This document shows positions 22,020 to 28,114 of a stretch of 29,130 nucleotides of DNA, piece by piece. Below the pieces are notes generated by a model. It ran no database searches. It had not been told where the DNA came from and saw nothing but the letters and a program-made list of their open reading frames with translations. The DNA is taken from contig PFAT01000036.1 of the NCBI GenBank assembly GCA_002773575.1, forward strand, positions 206 to 29,335, given 5' to 3'. This DNA comes from Candidatus Falkowbacteria bacterium CG10_big_fil_rev_8_21_14_0_10_44_15. GTDB lineage: Bacteria; Patescibacteriota; Patescibacteriia; Patescibacteriales; XYC2-FULL-47-12. Within the stretch, counting starts at the first letter, position 1; every line of letters begins with the position of its first letter. A program made the translations under genes and the position numbers.

Positions 22020-22385
22020 ATGAAATGGGTTTATATTCCACTTTTAGTTTTAATTGCAGTACTACTTGTCTGGCTGGTAAAAAATTGGCGGCAAACTATT
22101 TTCAGGAAAAGAGTGGTGCAAGCGCTGCAAAACTTCCAGCAGGCTACGCAAGCGGAAATTGAAAACTATTTCAGAGGCCAAAAATGGCCTACCCCACCCC
22201 CAAAAAAATTTGGGACAAGGTTAGCGATAATGGAAGAAAGGGGGTTGCTTTCTTGGCACAGAGGAAAAAAAATAGTATTCAAGCTAACGGAAGCCGGCAT
22301 GGAGCTGCTGCCTAAACCAAAAGCTGAAACTCCGACGGTAACGCCGACTTTCGCTGCCAAAGAGTTTCAACGCAAACCAAAATGA
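22020..22385 (+). CDS. Membrane-anchored winged-helix-like protein, unknown function
   Basis: 121 residues from the ATG at 22020, which has AAAGGAGA 7 nt upstream; the longer frame from a TTG at 21972 lacks an SD. One N-terminal transmembrane helix (about 3-20; VYIPLLVLIAVLLVWLV) with basic residues following (KNWRQTIFRKR), so the rest is probably cytoplasmic. Residues 30-95 look like a winged helix: QALQNFQQATQAEIENYF, then KFGTRLAIMEERGLLSWHRG and a beta-hairpin-like KKIVFKLTEAG, the 'recognition helix, wing, E-G' pattern of PadR/MarR-type modules. A proline/threonine-rich tail follows. It could be a small membrane-tethered regulator. It has its own promoter, a long structured leader and a terminator. 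Confidence 0.75.
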   Translation: MKWVYIPLLVLIAVLLVWLVKNWRQTIFRKRVVQALQNFQQATQAEIENYFRGQKWPTPPPKKFGTRLAIMEERGLLSWHRGKKIVFKLTEAGMELLPKPKAETPTVTPTFAAKEFQRKPK

Positions 22386-22416
22386 TGTTTTATGATGTTT
22401 TGCTTTTGGTTACGAC

Positions 22417-22453
22417 AAAGGGCATATGCTTAATATATGCCCCTTTTATTTTT
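22417..22453 (+). terminator. Intrinsic terminator after the winged-helix gene
   Basis: GGGCATAT (22420-22427) / ATATGCCC (22435-22442) with a 7-nt loop, then CTTTTATTTTT. The minus strand has only a short T-run (TTTG), so action on msrB is weaker. Confidence 0.85.
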
Positions 22454-22468
22454 CTATAAAAATTGATT

Positions 22469-22879
22469 TTAAAATTTATTTTCTTTTTCTAAATTCAGGC
22501 AGACAGAATTTATGCAATATCTTTTGCCCTGCCTGCCGGCAGGCAGGCGACTGTCTTTAGACCCGTCGTCAAAAACATGCCCCAAGTGCGCCCCGCAATT
22601 TTTACATATAACCTCGGTGCGGCTCGTGCCGTGGCTTTGGTCTTCCCGCAATTCAATATTTTCTAAATTCGCCGGCTCGCTAAAACTGGGCCAGCCCGTT
22701 CCCGAATCAAATTTGGCGTCGGAAGAAAAAAGCTCCGCGCCGCAGACGGCGCATTTGTACATCCCTTGTTCGTGGTTATTCCAGTACTTGCCTGCAAACG
22801 GCGCTTCCGTGCCGCCGGCGCGCGCCACCCGGCGCAATTCGGGCGAAAGTTCGCTGTCTTTTTTAATTGGTGATGGCAT
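22469..22879 (-). CDS. msrB: Peptide-methionine (R)-S-oxide reductase MsrB
   Basis: 136 residues, zinc-type MsrB, which reduces methionine-R-sulfoxide in proteins. Zinc ligands in CAVC (43-46) and CKNC (92-95); FDSGTGWPSF (57-66); GHVFDDG (100-106); catalytic Cys122 in RYCINSVCL. Between VFDDG and RYCINS the protein carries an extra segment, SRLPAGRQG (110-118), where the family normally has about six residues. This insert is encoded by the 20-bp palindrome at 22528-22547. The loop leads to the active site yet all catalytic residues are kept. No SD. It could share a transcript with upstream tRNA-Gly. Confidence 0.95.
   Translation of the reverse strand: MPSPIKKDSELSPELRRVARAGGTEAPFAGKYWNNHEQGMYKCAVCGAELFSSDAKFDSGTGWPSFSEPANLENIELREDQSHGTSRTEVICKNCGAHLGHVFDDGSKDSRLPAGRQGKRYCINSVCLNLEKENKF
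22528..22547. repeat. 20-bp perfect palindrome inserted in frame in msrB
   Basis: CCTGCCTGCCGGCAGGCAGG, exact palindrome. It encodes the core of the extra SRLPAGRQG segment of MsrB. LPAGRQG peptides are, from memory, recurrent in CPR proteins, which marks this as a dispersed element. Confidence 0.8.
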
Positions 22880-22963
22880 ATTTTACTATTTTAATAATTT
22901 AGAGAACCGCGATTTGAGTTTTATTGTTGATCGTTATTATATTTTTAGTTGAAAATTTAATCT

Positions 22964-23037
22964 TGGAGCGGGTAAGGGGAGTCGAACCCCTCTCAACAGG
23001 TTGGAAACCTGTGGTAATACCGATATACGATACCCGC
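22964..23037 (-). tRNA. tRNA-Gly (anticodon UCC)
   Basis: Minus strand, 74 nt including an encoded CCA. Acceptor GCGGGTA / TACCCGC, discriminator T, anticodon stem ACAGG/CCTGT with loop TTTCCAA (anticodon TCC), T arm GAGGGGTTCGACTCCCCTT. Reads GGA/GGG. The CCA is encoded here but not in tRNA-Leu(UAG) at 8447. Confidence 0.95.
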
Positions 23038-23095
23038 TTTTTATTTTAACGCTAACGCAAACTTAGCATAAATAAACTCTGCTGTAAATATAAAT

Positions 23096-23704
23096 TTATA
23101 CGAGCGGCACGAAGACAAACCCGGGGAATTCTTGCTGCCTAAATTTGCCCGCCGCCGCTTTATCAATTTGCCAAATAGAATTTTGGATAGGGATAATAAG
23201 GCGGCCGCCAATCTTTAGTTGGGTTAACAATTTTCCCGGCGGCTCTTCCGCCGCCGCCGAAACTAAAATCTTATCAAAGGGGGCAAGCGGCGGACAACCC
23301 AATTCTCCGGTTACTAATTTTATCTCCGCCCAATTCAATTCATAGTTAGCTAAATTTTTTCGGCCAAATTCCGCCAGTTCCGGCACGATTTCCACGCCGC
23401 ATACCTTGCCCGCCGGCCCAACGATTTGCGCTAATAACGCCGTTGTCCAGCCGGAGCCGGAACCAACGTCTAAAATCTTTTCGCCGGCTTGCGGCTGCAG
23501 CTTTTCCAGCATAAAGGCAACCGTGGTTGGTTGAGATATTGTCTGCCCGTATCCAAGCGGCAGGGGGTAGTCGCCGTAAGCTTCGTTTAAATATTTCCGG
23601 GGCACAAAATCCGCGCGGTCAATACTTTGGAAAGCATTAATGATGTGCGGCGACTTTAAAACGTCTAAATCTATAAGATATTTTGTTAAGCCTATTTGAA
23701 ACAT
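23096..23704 (-). CDS. pcm: Protein-L-isoaspartate O-methyltransferase
   Basis: 202 residues. Uses SAM to methylate L-isoaspartyl residues of damaged proteins, starting their repair. The PCMT signature GYGQTISQPTTVAFMLEKL covers 51-69, the SAM-binding loop is ILDVGSGSGWTTALLA (77-92), the acidic residue after strand 2 is in CGVEIVPEL, and the later FDKILVSAAAEEPPGKLLTQLK and GGRLIIPI are typical. No SD. Upstream (23711-23767) is an imperfect inverted repeat built from TTAACAGTAATT words. Confidence 0.95.
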   Translation of the reverse strand: MFQIGLTKYLIDLDVLKSPHIINAFQSIDRADFVPRKYLNEAYGDYPLPLGYGQTISQPTTVAFMLEKLQPQAGEKILDVGSGSGWTTALLAQIVGPAGKVCGVEIVPELAEFGRKNLANYELNWAEIKLVTGELGCPPLAPFDKILVSAAAEEPPGKLLTQLKIGGRLIIPIQNSIWQIDKAAAGKFRQQEFPGFVFVPLV

Positions 23705-23710
23705 TAGTTA

Positions 23711-23767
23711 TTAAACAGTAATTTAACCATAATTGTAATAACTAAATTATTGTTCAATTACTGTTAA
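23711..23767. repeat. Imperfect inverted repeat upstream of pcm
   Basis: TTAAACAGTAATT (23711-23723) against AATTACTGTTAA (23756-23767), one bulged base, with nested AATTAT/ATAATT-type pairing inside. It fills the pcm-dus gap and has no T-run typical of a terminator. Confidence 0.5.
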
Positions 23768-23779
23768 GTTATTGCAAAA

Positions 23780-24835
23780 TTATCGCGCCTCTTTAGATTT
23801 TGAAAAACTATCAATAGTAAACTTAACTTCCTTATAATTATTAGCCTTCATCAATTTAATCCGCAGCTCCTTCGCGCCCTCAAAGCCGGACGCATACGCC
23901 TTAAAGTGCTTTTTCATGATGTTAAAATTTTTGTGCCCCGCAAATAATTTTTCAAACAGCTTGGTATGCTCTGCCATTACTTCCAACTTTTTCTTTGCGT
24001 TCATCTCTCCCCCCTTAGTAAGGGGAAAACCGGAGAGGGGTCTACTCCCAAACTCACGCATGAGTGTGGGGGTAAAAAACCACGGCTTGCCAAAAACGCT
24101 GCGGCCGACCATAATGCCGTCTAAATTATATTGTTTTGCTTTTTGGTAAGCGTCGGCTAAATCAGCCACATCGCCGTTGCCAATGGCTAATGTTCCTTTT
24201 TTGCTTGCCTTAATAATTTCTGCCGCCCGACCAATTATATCCCAGCGCGCTGATGCTTTTGACATTTCTTGGCGCGTCCGCCCGTGCACTATGATTGCCG
24301 CCGGCTTTGCCGCAAGCAAAGCCGGCATCCAAGTGGCTGTCTCATTTTTATTATAGCCGATGCGAGTTTTAACGGAAACCGGCAACCCGGCTGCTCCTGC
24401 TTGCGTAGCTAAAATAATTTCCTGCGCCAATTTAGGATTTTTTATCAGCGCCGCGCCGGCGCCTTGTTTTTCCACTTTCCTGTCCGGGCAACCCATATTA
24501 ATGTCAATGCCGTCAAAACCAAGTTCGGCCAACAGGCGGGCGCTCGTATAAAAATTTTTTGGTTTAGCCCCAAAAATTTGCGCCACAATCGGATGCTCGG
24601 CGGAAGAATACTTTAAATCAATTAATAAATTGTTTTTTCCCGCCGAGCAAAGTCCGTCCGCCGAAACAAATTCGGTCCAAAAAACGTCCGGCCGGCCGTA
24701 TTTAACAAACATCCGCCGAAAGGCCGCGTCCGTTACGTCCGCCATCGGCGCGAGGCACATTATCGGTTTCTTTTGCCGCCGGCTCCTCTTTAATAATTTT
24801 ATCCAAAAACCCAAGTTTTTATTGTCTCTTTTCAT
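23780..24835 (-). CDS. dus: tRNA-dihydrouridine synthase
   Basis: 351 residues. FMN enzyme reducing uridine to dihydrouridine in tRNA D-loops. TIM-barrel start PIMCLAPMADVTDAAFRRMF (24-43), EFVSADGL (55-62), VAQIFGAKP (84-92), catalytic Cys116 in DINMGCPDRKVEKQGAGAAL (111-130), KTRIGYN (156-162), IIVHGRTRQ (181-189), IGNGDV (218-223) and IMVGRSVFGKPWFF (241-254). Residues about 255-277 (TPTLMREFGSRPLSGFPLTK followed by GGE) are an insertion at the junction to the C-terminal helical domain and are encoded by two adjacent palindromic repeats (24005-24074). DusB-like; the subfamily is not decided. No SD. Confidence 0.94.
   Translation of the reverse strand: MKRDNKNLGFWIKLLKRSRRQKKPIMCLAPMADVTDAAFRRMFVKYGRPDVFWTEFVSADGLCSAGKNNLLIDLKYSSAEHPIVAQIFGAKPKNFYTSARLLAELGFDGIDINMGCPDRKVEKQGAGAALIKNPKLAQEIILATQAGAAGLPVSVKTRIGYNKNETATWMPALLAAKPAAIIVHGRTRQEMSKASARWDIIGRAAEIIKASKKGTLAIGNGDVADLADAYQKAKQYNLDGIMVGRSVFGKPWFFTPTLMREFGSRPLSGFPLTKGGEMNAKKKLEVMAEHTKLFEKLFAGHKNFNIMKKHFKAYASGFEGAKELRIKLMKANNYKEVKFTIDSFSKSKEAR
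24005..24074. repeat. Two palindromic repeats inserted in frame in dus
   Basis: Element 1 (24005-24037): CCCCTTA-G-TAAGGGG core (24011-24025) nested in CTCTCC/GGAGAG. Element 2 (24043-24074): a 14-bp stem with one mismatch and one G-U around CGCA, of the TACCCCCACAC family. Together they encode about 23 residues absent from other Dus proteins. Element 1 shares its core with the ppsA insert but is read in a different frame. Confidence 0.75.
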
Positions 24836-24870
24836 AAATTTAAATTAGGATGCAACTCTCGTCTTTCTCT

Positions 24871-24955
24871 TGTCATTCCCGCGAAAGCGGGAATCTCCAG
24901 TTTGTTTTAAATTTATTCCCTTATATCTTAGATTCCCGCTTTCGCGGGAATGACA
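24871..24955. repeat. dRS3-like palindromic repeat, copy C
   Basis: Perfect 26-bp arms (24871-24896 / 24930-24955), identical to copies A and B, with a 34-bp AT-rich spacer unlike the other two loops. It lies 35 bp upstream of the dus start. Confidence 0.88.
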
Positions 24956-25023
24956 GACATAACATTTTATAACTTTCATTACTCTAACATAAAAATTACC
25001 GCTCTTCAACCTTACTATAATTA

Positions 25024-25058
25024 ACAAAACCTCCTCAATTGAGAAGGTTTTGTTTTAT
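25024..25058 (-). terminator. Terminator after the surface-protein gene
   Basis: ACAAAACCTCCTCA / TGAGAAGGTTTTGT (25024-25053), 13 of 14 pairs; T-rich on both strands (minus TTTTGTTAATT, plus TTTTGTTTTAT). Confidence 0.75.
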
Positions 25059-25075
25059 ATTCATTGGTCGCTATC

Positions 25076-27133
25076 TTAAAACCCCGAGCCCGGTATCCCA
25101 CCGCCTCCGGCAGCGCCCGGCTCCATTGGGCCGGCTCCAAATTCTTCGCCGCCGCTATTTATTTCCTGCCTTCTAAAGGCATCGGGCAGTTCAAAGTTAA
25201 CATTTGACCTCTTATCCGCTTTAATACGAGGCAAATAGGCATTGGTGCCTTGCAGTTCCTGCATTTTCTCCTGCAAATCTTGCCGCGTCGCGTAAGCGTC
25301 TTCCACCATAAAAATTAATTCTTCCGCGTCAAATTTACCCTTCACTAACTGTTGCAACTCGGCTATCTGGCTCTTCATCGTCGCTAACAAATCTTCTACT
25401 TCGCCGGTATCTACTTTCTTTTTCTGTAAACTCTTAATTTGCGATTGAATTTTTTTAATCTCGCTCGCCGCGTTTCTCAATCCTTGAGTAACGTTAATTG
25501 CGGTTTCAATCGCCATCTGGCTATTGCGGATGTCATCCATCCCGCCGTAAAACTCGTCTTCTAATTTTTCTAACGCCGAACTGGCATCAGTTTTGGCTAA
25601 TATTACCACTCCCAAAAAGGCACCTTTAATAGCCGCTACCTCTTCTTTGAATGTATTTAATATTTCAGTCAAATTTAATTTTTTGTTCGCCTTAACTCGC
25701 GCCTCAACGCGTTTCACATCTCGCTCTAATCTCTTCATGTCTCTGTCTCCTTGTCTCATCATTTGGCAAAGCCGGCCTAAGTCCCCCATCCTTGGCCCCC
25801 ATTCCTGCATGGTCATACCGACATCTTCCACGTCGCCGATAATGTCTTCAAGCTCGTCGGCCGTTTTAGCGTCTTGAATTTTTTTAACTAAGCCGTCCGT
25901 CGCTTTTAAAGCATTGTCCAACTCTACCGGAATGCCAACGCCGCATTTAGCCAATGTTTTTCTCATTTTCTCCACGCTCCTTTTCATCATAGTCGTGCCT
26001 TTGGAAAACTGACTTAAACCCCGCTTCATGTCCTGGAATCTGCGATCGTCCATTTTTTTCATCTCTTCTTCCGATGGCCCGCCCGGCCCCATCATCTGTC
26101 CCTCTTGCCCAAATACTTGATTAGGGCCCATCATTTGACCTTGCTGATTATACTGACTGCACGAGCCGGGCATTTCCACGCCATTTACGCGGCAGGTTTC
26201 CTGCTGATTAAATTGGTTTTGTTGATTTGGCTGATTTTGTTGATTTGGCTGTTGTTGATATTGGTTAGGCTGTTGGTATGGTTGCTGTTGGTTTTGATAT
26301 GGTTGCTGATACTGATTCGGTTGAGATGACGGGCAAGGAGGCATCTGGCACCAACCGCCACCGGAAGAATTTGCGCACCAAATCTGGCCGCCGGTGCAGC
26401 TGCTGGTTGATCCGGTGGTACCTGAAGAGGGTGGCACACTGCATCCCGAAGGACACCCGCGGGAATCATAGATCACCCATGAGCCGCCCTGACAACTGGG
26501 CGGAGCCGGACAGGTAGTGCCATCCGACGCAGGATAGGAACTGCCGTCTCCGGGCGGAGGAGTATAACTGCCAGAACCGCTGGGAGGGGGCGTATATGAA
26601 CCACTATCCCCGCTAGGTGGAGGAGTGTACGAACCACCATCCCCACTCGGAGGGGGAGGGGTGCCTTCCTGCGCTAATTTAATTCCTAATACCGCTGAAG
26701 TCGGCTCAAAAGCGTAAGTAATCTTTGTTTTATTGGATAAAGGATTTTCCTCTAAGGAAATGGTTACTTCATCCTCGCCTTTTAAATAAGTTAATTGCGT
26801 GCCGGTATTTTCTAATTCTTCCCAGCCTTTGGCGGATAAGTCTTGGGCGTAAAAAGCGGCAACCTGGCTGGCAGAGACCGCCGCCCGATAATTTACCTGC
26901 TCACTGGGAGCAAAAGTAACCCGCTGCGCTCCCGGATAAAGCGCTACTCCGGTTTTGGCTAACGCCGCGCTGGCGCTCACGCCGGTATATTCTTCCAGCG
27001 CCGCCGGCAGGCCAATCTTAGCTATGGTGTTATAGGCCTCTTTATAAATATTGGCGCTTTGCAAATATACTCCGCCGGCCAAGAATCCTAGCCCTAAAAT
27101 GAGTATAAGTAAAATTAAATCTTTTTGCTTCAT
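25076..27133 (-). CDS. Large modular surface-exposed protein with Pro-rich repeats, Q/N-rich segment and coiled coil
   Basis: 685 residues, no recognised enzyme domain. Layout: N-terminal transmembrane anchor (about 5-24); a globular region (about 30-155) with YPGAQRVTFAP and SASQVAAFYAQDLSAKGWEE, like small domains of envelope lipoproteins; three to four GSYTPPPSG repeats (about 165-200); a Cys-rich patch (C208, C214, C227, C231, C246, C253, C262, C267); a Q/N/P/Y-rich stretch (about 270-330; NQYQQPYQNQQQPYQQPNQY); a long helical, probably coiled-coil region (about 355-630; RDMKRLERDVKRVEARVKAN, EIKKIQSQIKSLQKKK); a Gly-rich tail (660-685). Exported and cell-anchored by inference. It could be an attachment or envelope structural protein. 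No SD; preceded by a promoter-terminator unit (27203-27380). Confidence 0.8.
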   Translation of the reverse strand: MKQKDLILLILILGLGFLAGGVYLQSANIYKEAYNTIAKIGLPAALEEYTGVSASAALAKTGVALYPGAQRVTFAPSEQVNYRAAVSASQVAAFYAQDLSAKGWEELENTGTQLTYLKGEDEVTISLEENPLSNKTKITYAFEPTSAVLGIKLAQEGTPPPPSGDGGSYTPPPSGDSGSYTPPPSGSGSYTPPPGDGSSYPASDGTTCPAPPSCQGGSWVIYDSRGCPSGCSVPPSSGTTGSTSSCTGGQIWCANSSGGGWCQMPPCPSSQPNQYQQPYQNQQQPYQQPNQYQQQPNQQNQPNQQNQFNQQETCRVNGVEMPGSCSQYNQQGQMMGPNQVFGQEGQMMGPGGPSEEEMKKMDDRRFQDMKRGLSQFSKGTTMMKRSVEKMRKTLAKCGVGIPVELDNALKATDGLVKKIQDAKTADELEDIIGDVEDVGMTMQEWGPRMGDLGRLCQMMRQGDRDMKRLERDVKRVEARVKANKKLNLTEILNTFKEEVAAIKGAFLGVVILAKTDASSALEKLEDEFYGGMDDIRNSQMAIETAINVTQGLRNAASEIKKIQSQIKSLQKKKVDTGEVEDLLATMKSQIAELQQLVKGKFDAEELIFMVEDAYATRQDLQEKMQELQGTNAYLPRIKADKRSNVNFELPDAFRRQEINSGGEEFGAGPMEPGAAGGGGIPGSGF

Positions 27134-27202
27134 ATGTATAAATTTTTTTACCCAGCAAATATTGTTTTAACCGACCTTTTGTTAATTCAATTTGCCCGGA
27201 TA

Positions 27203-27231
27203 AAATAAAAAAAGCCCTAAGTAAGGCTTAT
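27203..27231 (-). terminator. Terminator in the leader of the surface-protein gene
   Basis: Minus strand AAGCC...GGCTT (8-nt loop, 27212-27229) followed by TTTTTTTATTTT. It lies 70 nt upstream of the ATG at 27133 and about 115 nt downstream of the start predicted from 27352-27380, so it would end a short RNA or act as an attenuator. Confidence 0.65.
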
Positions 27232-27351
27232 TTATTATAATAAACTTTATTTAACTTTATAAAATTGGATGGGGTCAATTTTACCAAGTCTGACATTGCT
27301 TAATTGTTTTATTATTCTTGAATAACAAAATTTAATTTAACGATTATTTTT

Positions 27352-27380
27352 ATTATACCATTTTTTTTAATAGCTAACAA
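27352..27380 (-). promoter_or_regulatory. Strong promoter upstream of the surface-protein gene
   Basis: Minus strand TTGTTA (27380-27375), 17-nt spacer with an A8 run, extended -10 TGG-TATAAT (27360-27352). Predicted start near 27345. The leader to 27203 is AT-rich with no convincing ORF; GGTAAAATTGACCCCATCC near 27288-27270 is its only GC-richer part. Confidence 0.7.
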
Positions 27381-27413
27381 CTGACTTATCCACAACTAAT
27401 AAACTTAATTAAT

Positions 27414-27453
27414 CATAAAAAGAAAAGACATCGCACATTTCTGTACGATGTCT
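27414..27453 (-). terminator. Terminator of the gene at 27495-28016
   Basis: AGACATCG / CGATGTCT (27426-27433 / 27446-27453) with a GTAC/GCAC extension; on the minus strand followed by TTTCTTTTTATG. Confidence 0.85.
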
Positions 27454-27494
27454 CTAATTTTCAAGGACTAAGATCAAAGGGGCAAAGCCCAAAA

Positions 27495-28016
27495 CTAACT
27501 TGCGCAACCTGCGGAGGGACGATAGGCATTCCACTGATAGACGAGCCAGAGATAGTGCCAGTCCCACTTACCACCGCCGAACCGACAGAAACAGAGCACA
27601 GCGCGGCGACCTTCCGGGCTGCGAAGAACGAGGCCGAAAAAAGCGAGGAACTTGATGCCTCTACTACGATAAATAGCCTCAAGTGCGCTGTCTCTCCCGT
27701 TGGCTTGGTAATCAAGCCATAGCCCGAGAAAAACATTGCCTCCAAAGCGGATGAAACTTGGTTTCTCTTCCAGGCGGCGAAGCCTCTCTTCGCCGGTAAT
27801 CCAATTTTCACCTGTCTTGAGGCAGGTCTCAAAAAGAAATTTGGTGATTTCAATTTGAGATAGCGCCAACGAGCGCGGGTCAATATCTTCCTCGCCCGAA
27901 AGCCCGCCGCCATCAATTGGACCTTTCCAAATAGTCCAACTTTCTCCGAGAAATGTGCCCGGATCAAAAGATTTCATCTGGATGTTATGTGTTAGGGCTG
28001 TTTCATGTTCTGACAT
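27495..28016 (-). CDS. CPR-type hypothetical protein
   Basis: 173 residues, starting MSEHETALTHNIQMKSFDPG with an SD-like GGCAGGGA 7 nt before the ATG. It contains FLGESWTIWKGPIDGGGLSG, ALSQIEITKFLFETCLKTGE, KPSFIRFGGNVFLGLWLDYQ, IYRSRGIKFLAFFGLVLRSP and ends YRPSAGCAS. I recall proteins of this pattern (the xIRLGGxVFLGLWxDYxxxG and YRxxGIxxLxFFGxVLRxPxGxR segments) as a CPR-restricted family without known function, sometimes in several copies per genome. No membrane segment. The alternative frame at 27461-27967 has no SD and an Arg/Ser-rich composition typical of a shadow frame. Own promoter, operator-like palindrome and terminator. Confidence 0.8.
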   Translation of the reverse strand: MSEHETALTHNIQMKSFDPGTFLGESWTIWKGPIDGGGLSGEEDIDPRSLALSQIEITKFLFETCLKTGENWITGEERLRRLEEKPSFIRFGGNVFLGLWLDYQANGRDSALEAIYRSRGIKFLAFFGLVLRSPEGRRAVLCFCRFGGGKWDWHYLWLVYQWNAYRPSAGCAS

Positions 28017-28060
28017 GACTGTTCCCTGCCTTTCTTTGATTGATTTTTATGGTACGAAAT

Positions 28061-28076
28061 GCTATCTTAAGATAGC
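28061..28076 (-). promoter_or_regulatory. Perfect 16-bp palindrome at the transcription start (operator-like)
   Basis: GCTATCTTAAGATAGC. For the minus-strand promoter it covers about +1 to +16; for the plus-strand promoter it lies directly upstream of the -35 box. It could be a repressor site serving both genes or a hairpin at the 5' end of the minus transcript. Confidence 0.6.
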
Positions 28077-28105
28077 TTGAACAGCATAGCAAATTTATAT
28101 AAAAT
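28077..28105 (+). promoter_or_regulatory. Promoter of the ferric-reductase-like gene
   Basis: TTGAAC (28077-28082), 17-nt spacer, TAAAAT (28100-28105), 9 nt before the ATG at 28115: a leaderless or nearly leaderless transcript. It overlaps the opposing promoter almost completely. Confidence 0.5.
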
Positions 28106-28110
28106 GTCAA
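28083..28110 (-). promoter_or_regulatory. Promoter of the gene at 27495-28016
   Basis: Minus strand TTGACA (28110-28105), 16-nt spacer, TATGCT (28088-28083) with a preceding TTGC. Predicted start near 28076. Confidence 0.7.
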
Positions 28111-28114
28111 TTAT

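Noticed and set aside
22964..23037. Evidence for UGA recoded to glycine
   Set aside because: The anticodon is UCC, not UCA, and purE and purC end at TGA in the expected place.
24845..25027. 60-codon minus-strand frame
   Set aside because: Its core (SRESGN...DSRFRGND) is repeat copy C translated; no SD and no family resemblance.
27461..27967. 168-codon minus-strand frame overlapping the hypothetical gene
   Set aside because: Shares DNA with 27495-28016 in another frame, has no SD, and its Arg/Ser-rich composition looks like a shadow. The chosen frame starts at an SD and its pattern recalls a CPR family.
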